Assembly (NCBI GenBank): GCA_004298905.1
Contig: SCTK01000005.1
Coordinates: 1 to 64,000 of the forward strand
Source of the DNA: Burkholderiaceae bacterium
GTDB lineage: Bacteria; Pseudomonadota; Gammaproteobacteria; Burkholderiales; Burkholderiaceae_D
Direction of reading: 5' to 3'
Length of the DNA stretch: 64,000 nucleotides
Under the pieces are notes generated by a model. That model was given only the letters and a program-made list of their open reading frames with translations, did not search any database and was not told where the DNA came from. The translations under genes were made by a program, and so were the position numbers. This document shows positions 63,889-64,000 of this stretch, piece after piece (the stretch's first letter is position 1; each line of letters opens with the position of its first letter).

Positions 63889-64000
63889 GTGACCTCTTCC
63901 TCGACGCAAGCCGTTCCCGACACGCCCCAGATTCCGCGGCATATTGCCGTCATCATGGACGGCAATGGCCGCTGGGCGACCAAGCGTTTTCTGCCGCGTG
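63889..64000 (+). CDS. uppS: Undecaprenyl diphosphate synthase, 5' part only
   Basis: A GTG at 63889, ten bases after the frr stop, starts a frame with the UppS signature [19 protein letters not shown]; the catalytic Asp and the phosphate-binding GNGRW are visible. The first about 14 residues are a variable lead. The gene runs off the window after 37 codons. Confidence 0.9.
   Translation, partial: MTSSSTQAVPDTPQIPRHIAVIMDGNGRWATKRFLPR

Overview
The window reads as chromosomal core sequence from a betaproteobacterium. The signs are the order gntR-sdhCDAB-sdhE-gltA-sucAB-lpd next to a divergent mdh / CoA-ester lyase / acnA set, a phaC-phaA-phaB-phaR polyhydroxybutyrate locus, the order smc-zipA-ligA, and glnD-map facing rpsB-tsf-pyrH-frr-uppS. 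Genus was not determined. Coding density is high. I saw no rRNA, tRNA, CRISPR array or intact insertion sequence.

Region 1 (1-19 kb) is the TCA cycle: acnA, a CitE-like lyase and mdh leftward; a GntR regulator, succinate dehydrogenase with its flavinylation factor, citrate synthase, the 2-oxoglutarate dehydrogenase complex and zapE rightward. Region 2 (19-32 kb) is mixed housekeeping: a DUF945 protein, tex, two exported proteins, a PP2C phosphatase, a small DUF465 gene, a secretin-like fragment protein, a DinG/YoaA helicase, a PPK2 kinase, bamD, rluD and pgeF. Region 3 (32-38.3 kb) is the PHB locus plus rimO. Region 4 (38.8-46.1 kb) runs leftward: lysine/diaminopimelate genes dapC, dapD and dapE with a PilU-like ATPase, an ArsC/Spx-family protein and prmB, then a GGDEF protein and queF. 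Region 5 (46.2-56.3 kb) holds smc, zipA, an exported protein inside a repeat-bounded segment, ligA, galU, a methylthio-purine nucleoside phosphorylase and def. Region 6 (56.4-64 kb) has a small exported protein, glnD and map leftward, and rpsB-tsf-pyrH-frr with the start of uppS rightward; uppS is cut by the window end.

The most interesting material lies between genes. (a) A dispersed hairpin repeat of about 57 bp occurs at four places and shows compensatory stem changes; it starts at the stop codons of acnA and gltA. (b) A 324-bp MITE-like element with perfect 27-bp terminal inverted repeats sits between a good sigma-70 promoter and the phaC ATG, and carries one copy of that hairpin. (c) A 730-bp segment bounded by a perfect 25-bp inverted repeat carries a single exported-protein gene, with a run of short direct repeats at one end. 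(d) A perfect 31-bp inverted repeat separates mdh from the CitE-like gene. (e) PhaC has about 21 extra residues between its catalytic Asp and His.

Coordinates were read by eye from the sequence. Family assignments come from recognised motifs and gene order, not from database searches.
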